A program made the translations under genes and the position numbers. The notes under the pieces are model-generated. The model did not search any database and had not been told where the DNA came from. It saw only the letters and a list, made by a program, of their open reading frames with translations. Of a stretch of 64,000 bases of DNA, positions 50,180 through 64,000 are shown one piece after another. The first letter of the stretch is position 1. The number at the start of each line of letters is the position of its first letter. This DNA is from Fennellomyces sp. T-0311 (lineage: Eukaryota; Mucoromycota; Mucoromycetes; Mucorales; Lichtheimiaceae). The stretch is from positions 62,001 to 126,000 of the forward strand of contig JALLLT010000011.1 in the NCBI GenBank assembly GCA_025266875.1. Reading direction: 5' to 3'.

Positions 50180-50858
50180 GGTCGCTTTAGGTTCGGACAA
50201 GGGGATAATAGCGATGAATTATTTGTAGATTCTTTGGCTGGGATAAATCGAGCGGTTATAATATCATTAGAGTAAAAAGAAGAGATGCGTGAAAAAACTA
50301 TGAAAAGGAAAAGTTGTTTAAAGAAAGGGAGGTTTCAAATGATGGTTGAAAATTGCGGACAAAAGTGAGGGATACACAAGGAGTTATAAAGAATAAAGGG
50401 GTATCTTGGTAGGTGAGTGAGCCTGCCTAACGTAGAAGGAGCTTGCTGACTCCTCGTTTTTTCATAACAACATCAGTTTGAGATGCAGGAAACTCGACTG
50501 CTAAGCAAGAACGTGATTAAAGTATCAAATAAAAATAGGTGGTGGCTTGTATATGGCCAGCCTCAAAAGGAATGAAATATAATATTGGTCTTTAGGAGCA
50601 GCAACGAGATTTAACACCGTTTGTGCAACCGCTTTTATATTATGGCAAATGCTGCTTCATATATTATTTGCACCATCATCGGGTACTTTAAAGTTAATAG
50701 CTGCTCTCCGCATTTTTTTCGGTGCCAGGGCTCTTTAGCAAGTTGGAGGATGCATGTTTGGATCGGGAACTCTGAGAACAGACTGTTAGAGCGAAGCCTG
50801 GGTATACTTTTCGTTTTATTCTGGGAAAATTCTAACAGTTATAGATGTATGTACAATT
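50180..50858. other. GPCR promoter side and 3' flank of the Ecl1-like gene
   Basis: No gene was resolved. The frame upstream of the proposed GPCR start is open for ten codons (FIAIIPLSEP), which could be the end of an unseen signal-peptide exon. Confidence 0.4.
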
Positions 50859-51441
50859 TTATGGAAAAGCCGAAGTTGTCGATGTAAACAGAAGCGATGT
50901 TTGGTGTCTTATCGGTTTGGGCTGCTTGCGGTTGGTGCCAGCTGTCAATGACAGCATGTCAAAGTTGGATGGTGGTGGCAAAGCGCTCGAATAGCTGCTC
51001 GGGCTGCTTGGCAGAGTAGAGCATGCTGTCAATGCCGGTGAACCACAAAGCGAAGAAGTCGTAGACGACGGGAATGATGATGGCAGTGTTGCCGATGAGG
51101 TTCGGAATGAAGTTGCAAAGGATCGAGTACTATCAGCAGAAGGCTCGGTTGATAGTGTTGCTATTGGCGACTGTTGCGAAGAAACAGAGACTGAAGGTGA
51201 AAGTGGCGCCCGCTTGCCTTGTGGGCGTGGAAAATCTACAAGCTCTTGCCAGTCGTAGCCCAACAATGGGTGGTTCCGCAGTGCATCTGCACGCAGGCAT
51301 TCTTCACTGCAGTAAAGTGAATCCTATGAAAATCATGCCTGTTGTCAGTTTGCTGCGAAGGCTTTTTTTCTGGAAGAACTAGCGTACGGAGTAGTGGCTA
51401 ATGGCGGTATCGCAGTAAGTGCACCAGTTTAAATCGCTCAT
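50859..51441 (-). CDS. Ecl1-family zinc-binding protein
   Basis: A predicted 172-aa protein. Exons: 51441-51388 and 51323-50859; intron 64 nt, phase 0. The intron separates the two halves of a zinc knuckle: C7-x2-C10 in NWCTYC and C23-x3-C27 in LYCSEEC, followed by LRADAL. This N-terminal pattern is that of Ecl1/life-span regulatory factor proteins of fungi, small nuclear or cytosolic zinc proteins linked to nutrient signalling and chronological life span. The remainder is Ser/Pro/Thr-rich and probably disordered. The first exon is only 18 codons. Function is inferred from the N-terminal motif alone. Confidence 0.82.
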
Positions 51442-51979
51442 GATCAATCATGTAATGGCAAAGAACAGAAAAAGCGAAAAGATAACGAAACGGCCTTTAT
51501 TATATAAAATATGGCGTGTGTCTCTCTGTCTAATCCTCGCAGAATATGCGATAGGAACGACCCTGTTATGCTTATCAGAAATTGACCGGGAGGCTATCTG
51601 TTTGATGGCATGCAAAAGAAACCCAGATAAACTTGCAAGACACCCCGATTGGGCTTTGGCGATACGACGAGCGGAGGGGGCGCATGCTTGCTTCCATCCT
51701 TCCCTGATGCCAACACACGCGCCCGTCTTGTACCGCTGGCTTCGAGCATGCCAGCCGGTTCTCGAAGTGCTTGCAAGGGCATTACCAGTGAGGGCCAACG
51801 GGCTTAAGCACGTGTCCGGCTAACCTTGAAAGGGGCGCAGAAAGATAAAGGCCACCAATCAGGATTTGTGACTCAGTTGCAACTGTTTGTTTTTGTGTGA
51901 AGCAGTAAGAATGCAATCGATGCAAAGCACTGGACAATGACACACGTTCCATAAGTATTTATTCACCGGGCATGCAGTT
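51442..51979. other. Spacer between RBBP4/MSI1 and Ecl1-like genes
   Basis: A 134-codon plus-strand frame (51419-51823) and a minus-strand frame over the same bases are open, probably because of local G+C content; neither has family features. The interval is upstream of the Ecl1-like gene and downstream of the RBBP4-like gene. Confidence 0.4.
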
Positions 51980-56661
<4,682 letters not shown>

Positions 56662-56669
56662 TATAAAAG
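56662..56669 (+). promoter_or_regulatory. TATA box of the small secreted protein gene
   Basis: TATAAAAG lies 58 bp upstream of the ATG at 56727, a normal position for a fungal TATA promoter. It is one of the few consensus TATA boxes in the window next to a clear gene and suggests strong or inducible expression. Confidence 0.6.
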
Positions 56670-56726
56670 ACGACCGATGAGCCGGTGTATCGTTCATATC
56701 ACCATCGCCATCAACAACATCTAAAC

Positions 56727-57106
56727 ATGAAATTCTTATCAATCTCTGCCGTTGCTTTGGTTTTCTTTGGTGTCATCAGCTTTGCTTTGCCGCACTATGA
56801 TACTTCCGGCAGTGAGGGCGCTATTTCTGTCGAGCGCCGATGGTATAACAAGGGCAACACTGGAAATACTGGCAGCACCGGCAAAAAGCCCGTCTACCGT
56901 GTCAGCAAGTCCGACGATGACTCCACTACTCAAGTTGGTGGCAACAACAATGAAGGCGCCGTCAGTGGACTTGTATGTACATCCTTGCATTCCCGTCATG
57001 GCATCTTACTAACTCTATACTTTAGCTTAATAACGCTCTCAAGGGTGGTATCGCCACCAGCAACGACAAGAATGCCAAGACTACCGTGGTCAATACCGAC
57101 GATTAG
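56727..57106 (+). CDS. Small secreted protein
   Basis: A predicted 108-aa protein. Exons: 56727-56972 and 57026-57106; intron 53 nt, phase 0. MKFLSISAVALVFFGVIS is a clear signal peptide (cleavage probably near residue 19-20). The mature part has a possible dibasic processing site (VERRWYNKG), a Gly/Asn/Thr-rich repeat (KGNTGNTGSTGKK) and an Asp/Ser-rich stretch, and ends LNNALKGGIATSNDKNAKTT plus an acidic tail. It has no Cys. The upstream in-frame ATG at 56685 would bury the signal peptide, so 56727 is preferred. No family is recognised; secreted wall-associated or signalling roles are possible. Confidence 0.8.
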
Positions 57107-57837
57107 ATTTCTTCCAGCCCCATCTCACTCGCATATCATTTCGCATCTACATAGGGCATATTTATAGCGTTTTACATCTTTCACATTTGTGGAAAAGAAG
57201 CATAGATCATACGTCATAATAAACACGTTAATTAATATACTCGTATATATTAAGCTTGGTTCATGAATACAGAAGAAGGTGGGGTGAAGCCCGGGCTCTT
57301 AGTGGTGGATGGGGCGCCAAAAAGCGAGCGGATATTACAGTCAAAATAGAGGGCGAGGGAAAACTCGGGTCTCGTTGTATAGTAGTATGGGAATAATGAA
57401 ACCTGCGCATGATTGTGTCTGGATATTTAAATTATAACTTGTTCATAATGAGCCTTTCCGCAGGTGTAAAAAAATTTACATTGGTTAAGTTGCTATTCAT
57501 AACCATCCAATTGCATCGATTCGTTTCGCTTCTTATTGTGCTTAAGACAATCGCACCACATCATTGATGCGTAGCAAAGGATAAGCACAACCAAAGCTGA
57601 TTAAATCTAGCGGATCCATAAACTTTCGGGAATCTTATAAGTGCGCAGCATAATCCGCTACTGCGCTTGCTCCTTCCTCTCTCATTACCCATAATGGCAA
57701 CCAGAAGCAGAAATGAGCCGCACAACGAGCTTGAAAGCTCGCTGAACTCACCGATAATCTCAATGTTCCAAGTAAACACCTAGATGTGCTTATGTATATG
57801 CAAAAGCAAAACTCAATTCTCCTATGATCTTTGACAG
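57107..57837. other. Spacer
   Basis: 3' flank of the secreted-protein gene. A possible first exon at 57694-57771 (MATRSRNEPHNELESS) ends in a GT donor but in the wrong phase for the exon that follows at 57838. Confidence 0.4.
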
Positions 57838-58343
57838 AATTCTGGCAACATCTCCAATGGCAGAAATGGACGATTGGAACGTTCGATCAAGTTGCAACTA
57901 ATGAAGCAGTGGGAGTAGGCAAGAAGGATGCGCAAGAATATCTTGAGGCCGATTGTAAAGAAGGCATGAAAGTTTTTGACAAGAATGGTCGCCGTGCTGT
58001 GCGTGCAAAGCAGCTTCTTGCGAATGTGAAAAGTAATTTAATTTTGCTGTCACTGTTATGCGTGTATATTTACCTCTCGTAACAACTATCAGAAACGAAT
58101 AAGGATGAGGTCAACTTGCATTTTTGGCGTTATCAAGCGATCCAATCAAGCACAGAAGTTCTCGACCAAGGCCTTGCTGGAGTTTGTCTTCTCACCAACC
58201 CCATCCAGCAAAACCGATAAGCAACACTGACGTAAACCATTATCATTCGGAATGGTGTGCAACGAGTGCGATCAATCTTGCAGCAGATTTTTTTTTGATA
58301 AATCCGCTGTTGAAAGTCAAGGCACGGACAGTCATGATACTAG

Positions 58344-58568
58344 GGGCGCGTACGGATGCAAAAGTCATTTCAAAAGTCATTATGGAAATATCGACTCTAT
58401 CACCCAAAAAATTGCATTTTTTTTTAAAAGTAGGTCTGAGCTACTTTTGAGAAAGAAGTCATTCTGGTTCAAAATGACTTTTTTACTCAAAGGACACCCA
58501 AAAAACCGGTTTTGTCCAGGATGCATTTTCGTTCTTTCAAATGCATTCTGGTGGTTATCTGAACGCCC
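58344..58568. mobile_element. Possible foldback/MITE-like element
   Basis: The 225-bp segment starts GGGCGCGTACGGAT and its other end, read in reverse, starts GGGCGTTCAGAT; further in, both arms contain a CATTTCAAAAG/CATTTGAAAG block. Internally there are two perfect 8-bp hairpins: aaaagtag (58426-58433) with ctactttt (58441-58448), and aagtcatt (58456-58463) with aatgactt (58473-58480). I see no certain target-site duplication. It is an imperfect inverted-repeat element or a strongly structured relic. Confidence 0.4.
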
Positions 58569-58877
58569 TCTAAGCGTGTACATGACGAAATTGAACCAAG
58601 GTTCGTGGTGATACGTTATTATTGCAATATGTCTGTGCATCTCTAACATGCATTTTATACGGTGTATAGTGACGACAACAATGATATAGAGGAAACCGGC
58701 CTCTTATCAAATATTGTCAGCAAAAGTGAGCCGCGGAGAGAGCTTTTTCGAAAAACCTACAATTTGGTATGATCTACTTCTTTTGCAGGGAACTCTTGCT
58801 ATGAAATGATTGACCTATTTGAAGTGCAGTTTCGCTCCGAAGAATATGAGGGTGCCTAGATCAAAGCGCTAAGGCTA

Positions 58878-58979
58878 CAGTGGAACTCCGCTTTCTGCAC
58901 ATACGGTTTTTCAGGAAATGTAGTGCAAAAACTCAGGGAGTACAAAAACTGAGGGAGTGCAAAAACCGGGGTTCTACTG
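58878..58979. mobile_element. Pogo/Tc1-like MITE, 102 bp
   Basis: The element is bounded by TA on both sides (58876-58877 and 58980-58981). The left end CAGTGGAACTCCGCTTTCTG and the reverse complement of the right end CAGTAGAACCCCGGTTTTTG match at 16 of 20 positions; three more bases (CAC) match beyond them. CAGTRGAACCCCG-type ends flanked by a TA duplication are typical of pogo/Tigger (Tc1-mariner superfamily). Inside are three copies of a unit like tgcaaaaactcagggag. It is too short to code for a transposase. It sits inside the decayed gene. Confidence 0.8.
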
Positions 58980-60110
58980 TACTGGAAGTCCTCCGGATGA
59001 TCTAAACCGTCCGTTCCTTATGCTGTAAAACCAATGGCCCATCGATGATCGTCTGACGGGGCAACTGCTACGGTACGTATGTTGTTTCCTTATACCTAAC
59101 ATCACACAAGTAGATTGACAGATATAATTGTTTTAGACTGTCCCTTTCCCTGATCATCGATGGTGCCCGTGAATACAAAGCAGCAATAATGAAAAACTCT
59201 TTGAACAAAGATGGAGCAAATTTGATTTGCATGACATAAATGTCCAACCGCTTGGTATCAGGAACATGACGATACTGGAGGAGGGGTATTGCAAAAAGTA
59301 ATCAGATACTGATCATGCATTATGATTTGTGATTAAACAAGAATACTAGTACCTCGAAGAAGATCGTAAAACCGCTCTCCATAACGCATTCATCTATCTT
59401 GCAGTAGAAAATGTCAAAGAGCAAGAATATACATATGACGCGGGACCACTTCAAATCATTGATGTGACGCCATACATGTAAGTATTTTGAAAGGATCTTA
59501 AAAGTATGCACTTATTTACTATACTTTATCCAGCTTGCGAAATCTTGACAAAAACGAACATCTATCTGCATCAAGTGGGTTACAGTCCATGGCTGTGGCG
59601 TACAATATTCTGGAAATAATTTTTCGAACCATAAATTTCGCATTTACCACGTGGGTATATCTACAACTATGAGTATTCTTTATGCATCTTGTACTAATCC
59701 ACATCTATGCGTAGTGGTGAAAATGCATCTTACAAATCAAAAGACTTCGAGTCGTTACAGTTTATGTAATGCAATACTGTAACGTGTTCATGAGGGCCAC
59801 TTCGATCCTCCAGAACGTGCAAATGATCGGGAAGGATCGTTTGCTGCCACACGCAATGTGAGCGGCCGAAAAGTTGATATGATTGTCAAAATCTGGGAGC
59901 TGGAGGTTTCAGTCTGTGAGTAGAAGTCAAAGATTGTCTCTCTTGACGTGGCGGAGAAGCAAGAAACCAAGAATATGAGGGCAAAGGCTTGCATTTGTGG
60001 CTCTTTCTCAAATTTACTCGATGCCACCGTCAGCAACGAAACTGCTTGGATCATGTATTTAGATTGCGCTGGTAGGTTTTCACAACTTAACGAATTTTCC
60101 TTTCACTCTG

Positions 60111-62719
60111 ACGAAATGCATAGGAAGCAATGGCCAACTCAATGTGATTCAGAAACGCGGTGATATATTCTTTGCCAAGAAAGTCGGTAACATGTAAAGT
60201 ATTAATGAAGGAGCAAGTACAAAAGACAACCATGCCAACGAGGCTCAAAAATGTAACTGATTTATTCATATGCTTTGCTCTCTCTATTTATAACAAATAC
60301 TTATCCATGATAGTTTTTCCTTAAGCCGGGGTTTCCCCGAGCGATATATAACGCCAACCTTATTACTGTTGAGCAGTGGATCGTGATGATCGATAGGATG
60401 AATGCTGACAGAGCATATCCGTGAAGAGATACGTTGACCGGAAGGTCGTGTGGATGGGTAACCTCATTGGCTGAGTATTTGGTAAGCATGAAGCTCAACG
60501 TTTCGATGTCGAAAGCAGGAAGCGGCGGTAAGGATGGAAAAGCTCTTATCCGCTGACTGGCAGCATGGATGACAAAGAAGCTTGTTAGGGCTTGTTCATG
60601 TTGGGTACAATAACATGTATATACCTTCAAGCCTGAACGACGTGGGTGACTTTGGCCAAACACTTGCTGACATGTACGAATGGAAGGTAAATCAGGTAAA
60701 CCATTTGAAGCCTCTGATCATTGAACTTACTGTTTGATGTGTCATCCTACAGGGACATATACTACGACAACTTAAGCATTTTTCGCCGATTATTGCCCGT
60801 AAGCAACGCTTACAACAGATAGCATATTACACAAGGAGAGAACCGCAAGACGAGGTGGCGTACGAACCAGGTATTTTCTATACTCCGTACGCCCCAAGAA
60901 CATACAAGGCGACCGCAGCAGAATAACAAAGGAGTTATCACCACGCAATTCAAGTTCCCTACAAACCACGCAGTACCAACATATCTTACATCTGGGTTTT
61001 AAAATCTTGTACAGCACTCTCCCACACACCCATTGTACTAAGTTGCATTTTTTTTCAATATACCGTACACATGAATACCATGCGATTAATGAGAATAAAA
61101 CCTCTCTGGGTCATTCCATATATAAACGGTATAGTTGATCTGTTTGATCCACTTACCAAGATTGCTATTCATATTTTAAAGGGAAGTAGGATCTACTTTG
61201 AATCGGCTAGAATTGTTTGGACGAAACGTAAAACAGATTGAGTTTCGTGAAGAATTTGTCTGGCAAAGGATGAAAAAGAACGCAGGATCTAGAAAGGCAG
61301 CAATTTGCCAAGGTGGTAGCTAAATAATAATACATAACCAGGAGATCATTTCTATGTGTCTACCCTTGTAACATATATCTTTGCGGTCAAAAAAAAGCCA
61401 AACGAGGTCATTGAATCATCTTAAAGGACACAAATCCTCTTTTTAGCAAGCTGCTTTTCGTTATCTTCTTCGATCTAACGATCGCTCCTTCAATCTCAAA
61501 TTCGTGGCTGCCTGAAGAGAAAGTAAATGCGTGTAGCACGACAGCTTCTATATACCACTGGAAGAACACGCACACATCTAACGTACGTGCTGCATTTATG
61601 TTTGACATTGAACTATGGTTAGTCAGAAATGGTTAACGGCACTAACAAACACCTTCCTTGTTCTTACATTAACACTTTCGGGTATTTCGATTTTACTACG
61701 ATTGTTATTTCATACCATCTTGTGCATTTAGTTCTTGATGGCTTAGCGCGTGATGGCAGATCGCATCCATAGTACAATGAAGAATGAATTTGATGAACTT
61801 CACGCCTACAACTCTCAAGCGATCGCTCAAATACATACGTATGAAGCTAGTAAGGACTGGTAGGTAATCGATGGGTCAACTCGTCCAGTGTAGGATTTGC
61901 TGAAGTTCTCTCCTGTGTTTCGGATGTAAAGCAGCACTACTCGCACTACGGGTTTCAAATCACGGCAAATCAATGGGATAACTTAAAATTATCTTCAAGT
62001 GCTGCAAAGCTTCACAATACTATGGCAAATCTTCTCTAGTATTTTAGCGACAAACTTGTTGTTTCTTCGTGCAGGAGAGTTTTACATCGATTGTACATAT
62101 ATATATGTCCATCCGAATCTTACTGCGTGCTAATAAAGCTATATATGGTCATCTTCAGAAATCTGCGACATATCTACTTTCGTCGGAGGACTTATCGTGA
62201 AAAATTAGACGCGTTTCCTTTACCCTTCACACCCATCCATGAAACGACAAACATCCCAATATAAAAAGCGTTTTCCGGAGAAAATTCCAATGCCATCGCT
62301 GTGGTGACCTTTTCTTCAGAAGTCTTAGAACAGAGCCTCAGCATATTGCAGATTATATCGCCAAATTAGGGATTGCCGAGAAAGCAAAGACTGTGAAAAA
62401 TAGACACCAAAAGAAGCGAAGTAAATTTGAAGAGGCTTATAGCTATGCGATGAATATAAGGTATAATAGATGCTGTTTTCTACAACTTTATACTGATTGC
62501 TTGCAGTGCTGAGAATGATAAATCCAGTCGCGATGGCTAATCTCATAGTGACTCTGAAGGTAATGAAAGTCCAATTTAAGAAATATAAGATTTTCATATT
62601 GGATATTGAGCTGTTTACTAGCTTTTCATTTTAACCAAAGTGACCACCAGTACAACTGTGATATTGATGACAGTTATGGTAAAAGCGATGGGTAAGCGAG
62701 TACCACACACGCCCCCAGC
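60111..62719. other. 2.6-kb interval without a firm gene
   Basis: A coding-like stretch near 60430-60550 (WVTSLAEYLVSMKLNVSM) could be a further relic of the decayed gene upstream. Otherwise AT-rich with short unsupported frames (60301-60663 and 62325-62597 minus). tatatatatatg lies at about 62095-62107. Confidence 0.4.
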
Positions 62720-63133
62720 ATGCCAGTGGATCTGGACGCGCCAATGGGCGATTTTGACGCACCAGCAGACCACAGATCCGAACAGACAAGTACGACACTA
62801 TTTATTGAATCGGTGGTCAAGCATGGCTTTTCGAGAGAAGGTGGTGGGGATACGAGTGGTAAAGGTGTCAGTGACGAGAGTACAAATGATGATGACAGTG
62901 ATTTAGTGGTTAGTGACAAAGAAGATCCTAGCGACCTCGATGAGCCTTCTCTGAAAACGGCACATTTACACCAAAAAAAGCCCGAGCAAACCAAGCCAGG
63001 TAAAAGTACATTAAAGGAAGTGGACATAGGCAAACGTAAGCGATCATCCGTCATCAACAGTGATATTGAAAGCTCAGGAAAAAAAGGTAGCAGCCCCAGT
63101 GAAAAAGATAGCAAATACGGAAAAACGACATAA
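62720..63133 (+). CDS. Acidic low-complexity hypothetical protein
   Basis: An open frame of 137 codons starting at an ATG (MPVDLDAPMGDFDAPADHRS) and ending at a TAA. It is rich in Asp, Ser, Glu and Lys, with DDDSDLVVSDKEDPSDLDEP and a basic GKRKRSSV stretch that could be a nuclear localisation signal. No domain is visible. Upstream, about 62641-62693 is also open (HQYNCDIDDSYGKSDG) and ends at a GT, but the implied intron would be only about 28 nt. It may be a real disordered nuclear protein, the last exon of a larger gene, or chance. Confidence 0.4.
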   Translation: MPVDLDAPMGDFDAPADHRSEQTSTTLFIESVVKHGFSREGGGDTSGKGVSDESTNDDDSDLVVSDKEDPSDLDEPSLKTAHLHQKKPEQTKPGKSTLKEVDIGKRKRSSVINSDIESSGKKGSSPSEKDSKYGKTT

Positions 63134-64000
63134 AAAATAGTGTAGACTGCGACTGCTTAGTACCCAGACGAGAGTGCGAAAACGAAGCATCTCGTAACTC
63201 TTAAATAAAGCAACTGTTTATATCATCTATCGTCCAAAAGCAATGGTTTAAGCGTATTAATATTATGGAGGATCTACGGCGAATCTACTGATAAACACTG
63301 CAAATCTCTGGAGATAAAATCTACGAAATGGTCGAAATTCGGAAATTTGCCGAGTTGTAGATTTGTAGAGATTTGCCGTAGATGTAAGAGGATCTCCAGC
63401 TAAATCACAATTTTTACAAAAATAGCGACTGACTGGCATTCCAGCGATCTCGCTTTCCCATGCGCCAAATCTACAATTTTCGGCGTTTGCTCACTAAATA
63501 TCTGAAGGCAGGTTCATATCGCTAAATAGCGATTCCGCTGGAAATCTGTCTTACCTTAGCGAAAACTAAAACTGGCGCTCAACAAATTTAGCAGAAAATT
63601 AGCGAGTCCACTGGAGATGCTTTAAGGCAACAAAATAACCCGTAGTGATCTCTTCTCCCCATTGTTATTGATAAAGCCCTCCCACTATAGACGTTCCACA
63701 TGCAAGATTGACAGACTTTGTTATAAATAGGCATGCTTACTTATCAAAGGCGCTACCAAGAACCACATATACGCAGCACATTCCAGGTTCCATCGAAAGC
63801 AGTAAGGCTGCGGAATCTGGACGGAATATAACCAGAGGACCAGCAGTACGAATGCATGCTCCTGGACGTAAATAAGCTACAGCAGTCGCTGACTATCTCC
63901 TAAAGAAAACTGGTAATGATGGCATCAGTATCCATTGCATTCAAATAAGGAAAGAAGACGAAGTTAGCTTTCCAATAGACACCCGCTACACCAAGTGCTG
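63134..64000. other. Repeat-bearing right end of the window
   Basis: No gene is seen. It contains the inverted-repeat structure described separately at 63268-63625. The last 350 bp show no clear coding frame. Confidence 0.4.
63268..63625. repeat. Inverted-repeat/MITE-like cluster
   Basis: ATCTACGGCGAATCT (63272-63286) is inverted at 63369-63383 (agatttgccgtagat, one mismatch), forming an imperfect palindrome of about 112 bp. The direct repeat GAGGATCT occurs at 63268-63275 and 63388-63395. From there a second unit may run to about 63622: its left end GGATCTCCAGC and the inverse of its right end GCATCTCCAGT match over nine bases, and its interior repeats tagcga several times. These look like nested non-autonomous DNA elements. 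Confidence 0.5.

Larger units (their letters stand above)
57838..60110 (+). pseudogene. Decayed unknown multi-exon gene with inserted small elements
   Basis: Several coding-like blocks lie in order on the plus strand. 57838-58032 (EFWQHLQWQKW, YLEADCKEGMKVF) splices cleanly through a 60-nt intron to 58093-58220 (TNKDEVNLHFWRYQAIQSS, ending TAA). Later blocks are SNIVSKSEPRRELFRKTY (about 58710), EMIDLFEVQFRSEEYEG (about 58805), LTGQLLR (about 59060), RWSKFDLHDINVQPLGIRNM (about 59210), LEEDRKTALHNAFIYL (about 59355), SASSGLQSMAVAYNILEI (about 59570), SGRKVDMIV (about 59860) and DVAEKQETKNMRAK (about 59945). Frames shift between blocks and in-frame stops occur. I do not recognise the family. 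It may be a lineage-specific gene now broken, or two genes. Confidence 0.45.

Noticed and set aside
51419..51823. 134-codon plus-strand frame overlapping an equally open minus-strand frame
   Set aside because: Both strands are open over the same G+C-rich bases, which points to composition, and neither has family motifs.

Overview
This window looks like nuclear DNA of an early-diverging fungus, most likely Mucoromycota (Mucorales-like). Coding capacity is split by many short GT-AG introns, mostly 46-95 nt with a strong mode at 53-60, often with CTAAC/CTAAT-type branch sites. The gene set includes a class C (GABA-B/glutamate-like) GPCR, an FHA-forkhead factor, an Ecl1-type zinc protein and several Zn2Cys6 factors. 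I cannot name the species. All exon models below were built by eye from reading frames, splice motifs and protein-family knowledge; none is backed by transcripts.

Layout. 1-0.5 kb: 3' end of an unrecognised gene. 2.8-7.1 kb: two divergent Zn2Cys6 regulators sharing a 158 bp promoter. 7.1-22.1 kb: gene-poor accessory region with an intact SAM methyltransferase, an array of stand-alone adenylate-forming enzymes (one intact, one last-exon remnant, one with a mutated 3' splice site), a decayed LINE tail and a broken second copy of the methyltransferase. 22.5-31.3 kb: dense conserved block with exosome subunit RRP46, a WHI3-like two-RRM protein, a membrane nucleotide pyrophosphatase/phosphodiesterase, the spliceosomal pseudo-ubiquitin protease SAD1/USP39 and a possible 65-aa gene.

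34.2-40.4 kb: FHA-forkhead factor, FSH1-type serine hydrolase, polyQ Zn2Cys6 factor and mitochondrial uL16. 40.4-45.2 kb: almost empty. 45.2-53.8 kb: bHLH factor, a 13-exon class C GPCR with a PH-like cytoplasmic tail, an Ecl1-family protein and an RBBP4/MSI1 histone chaperone. 53.8-64 kb: AT-rich, repeat-rich stretch with a small secreted protein gene, a decayed unknown gene invaded by short inverted-repeat elements (one a clear pogo/Tc1-like MITE), and an acidic hypothetical protein.

The conserved blocks are ordinary housekeeping, chromatin, RNA and regulatory genes. The most unusual content is the duplicated methyltransferase/adenylating-enzyme array at 10.5-22 kb and the class C receptor with a PH-like tail at 46.2-50.2 kb.
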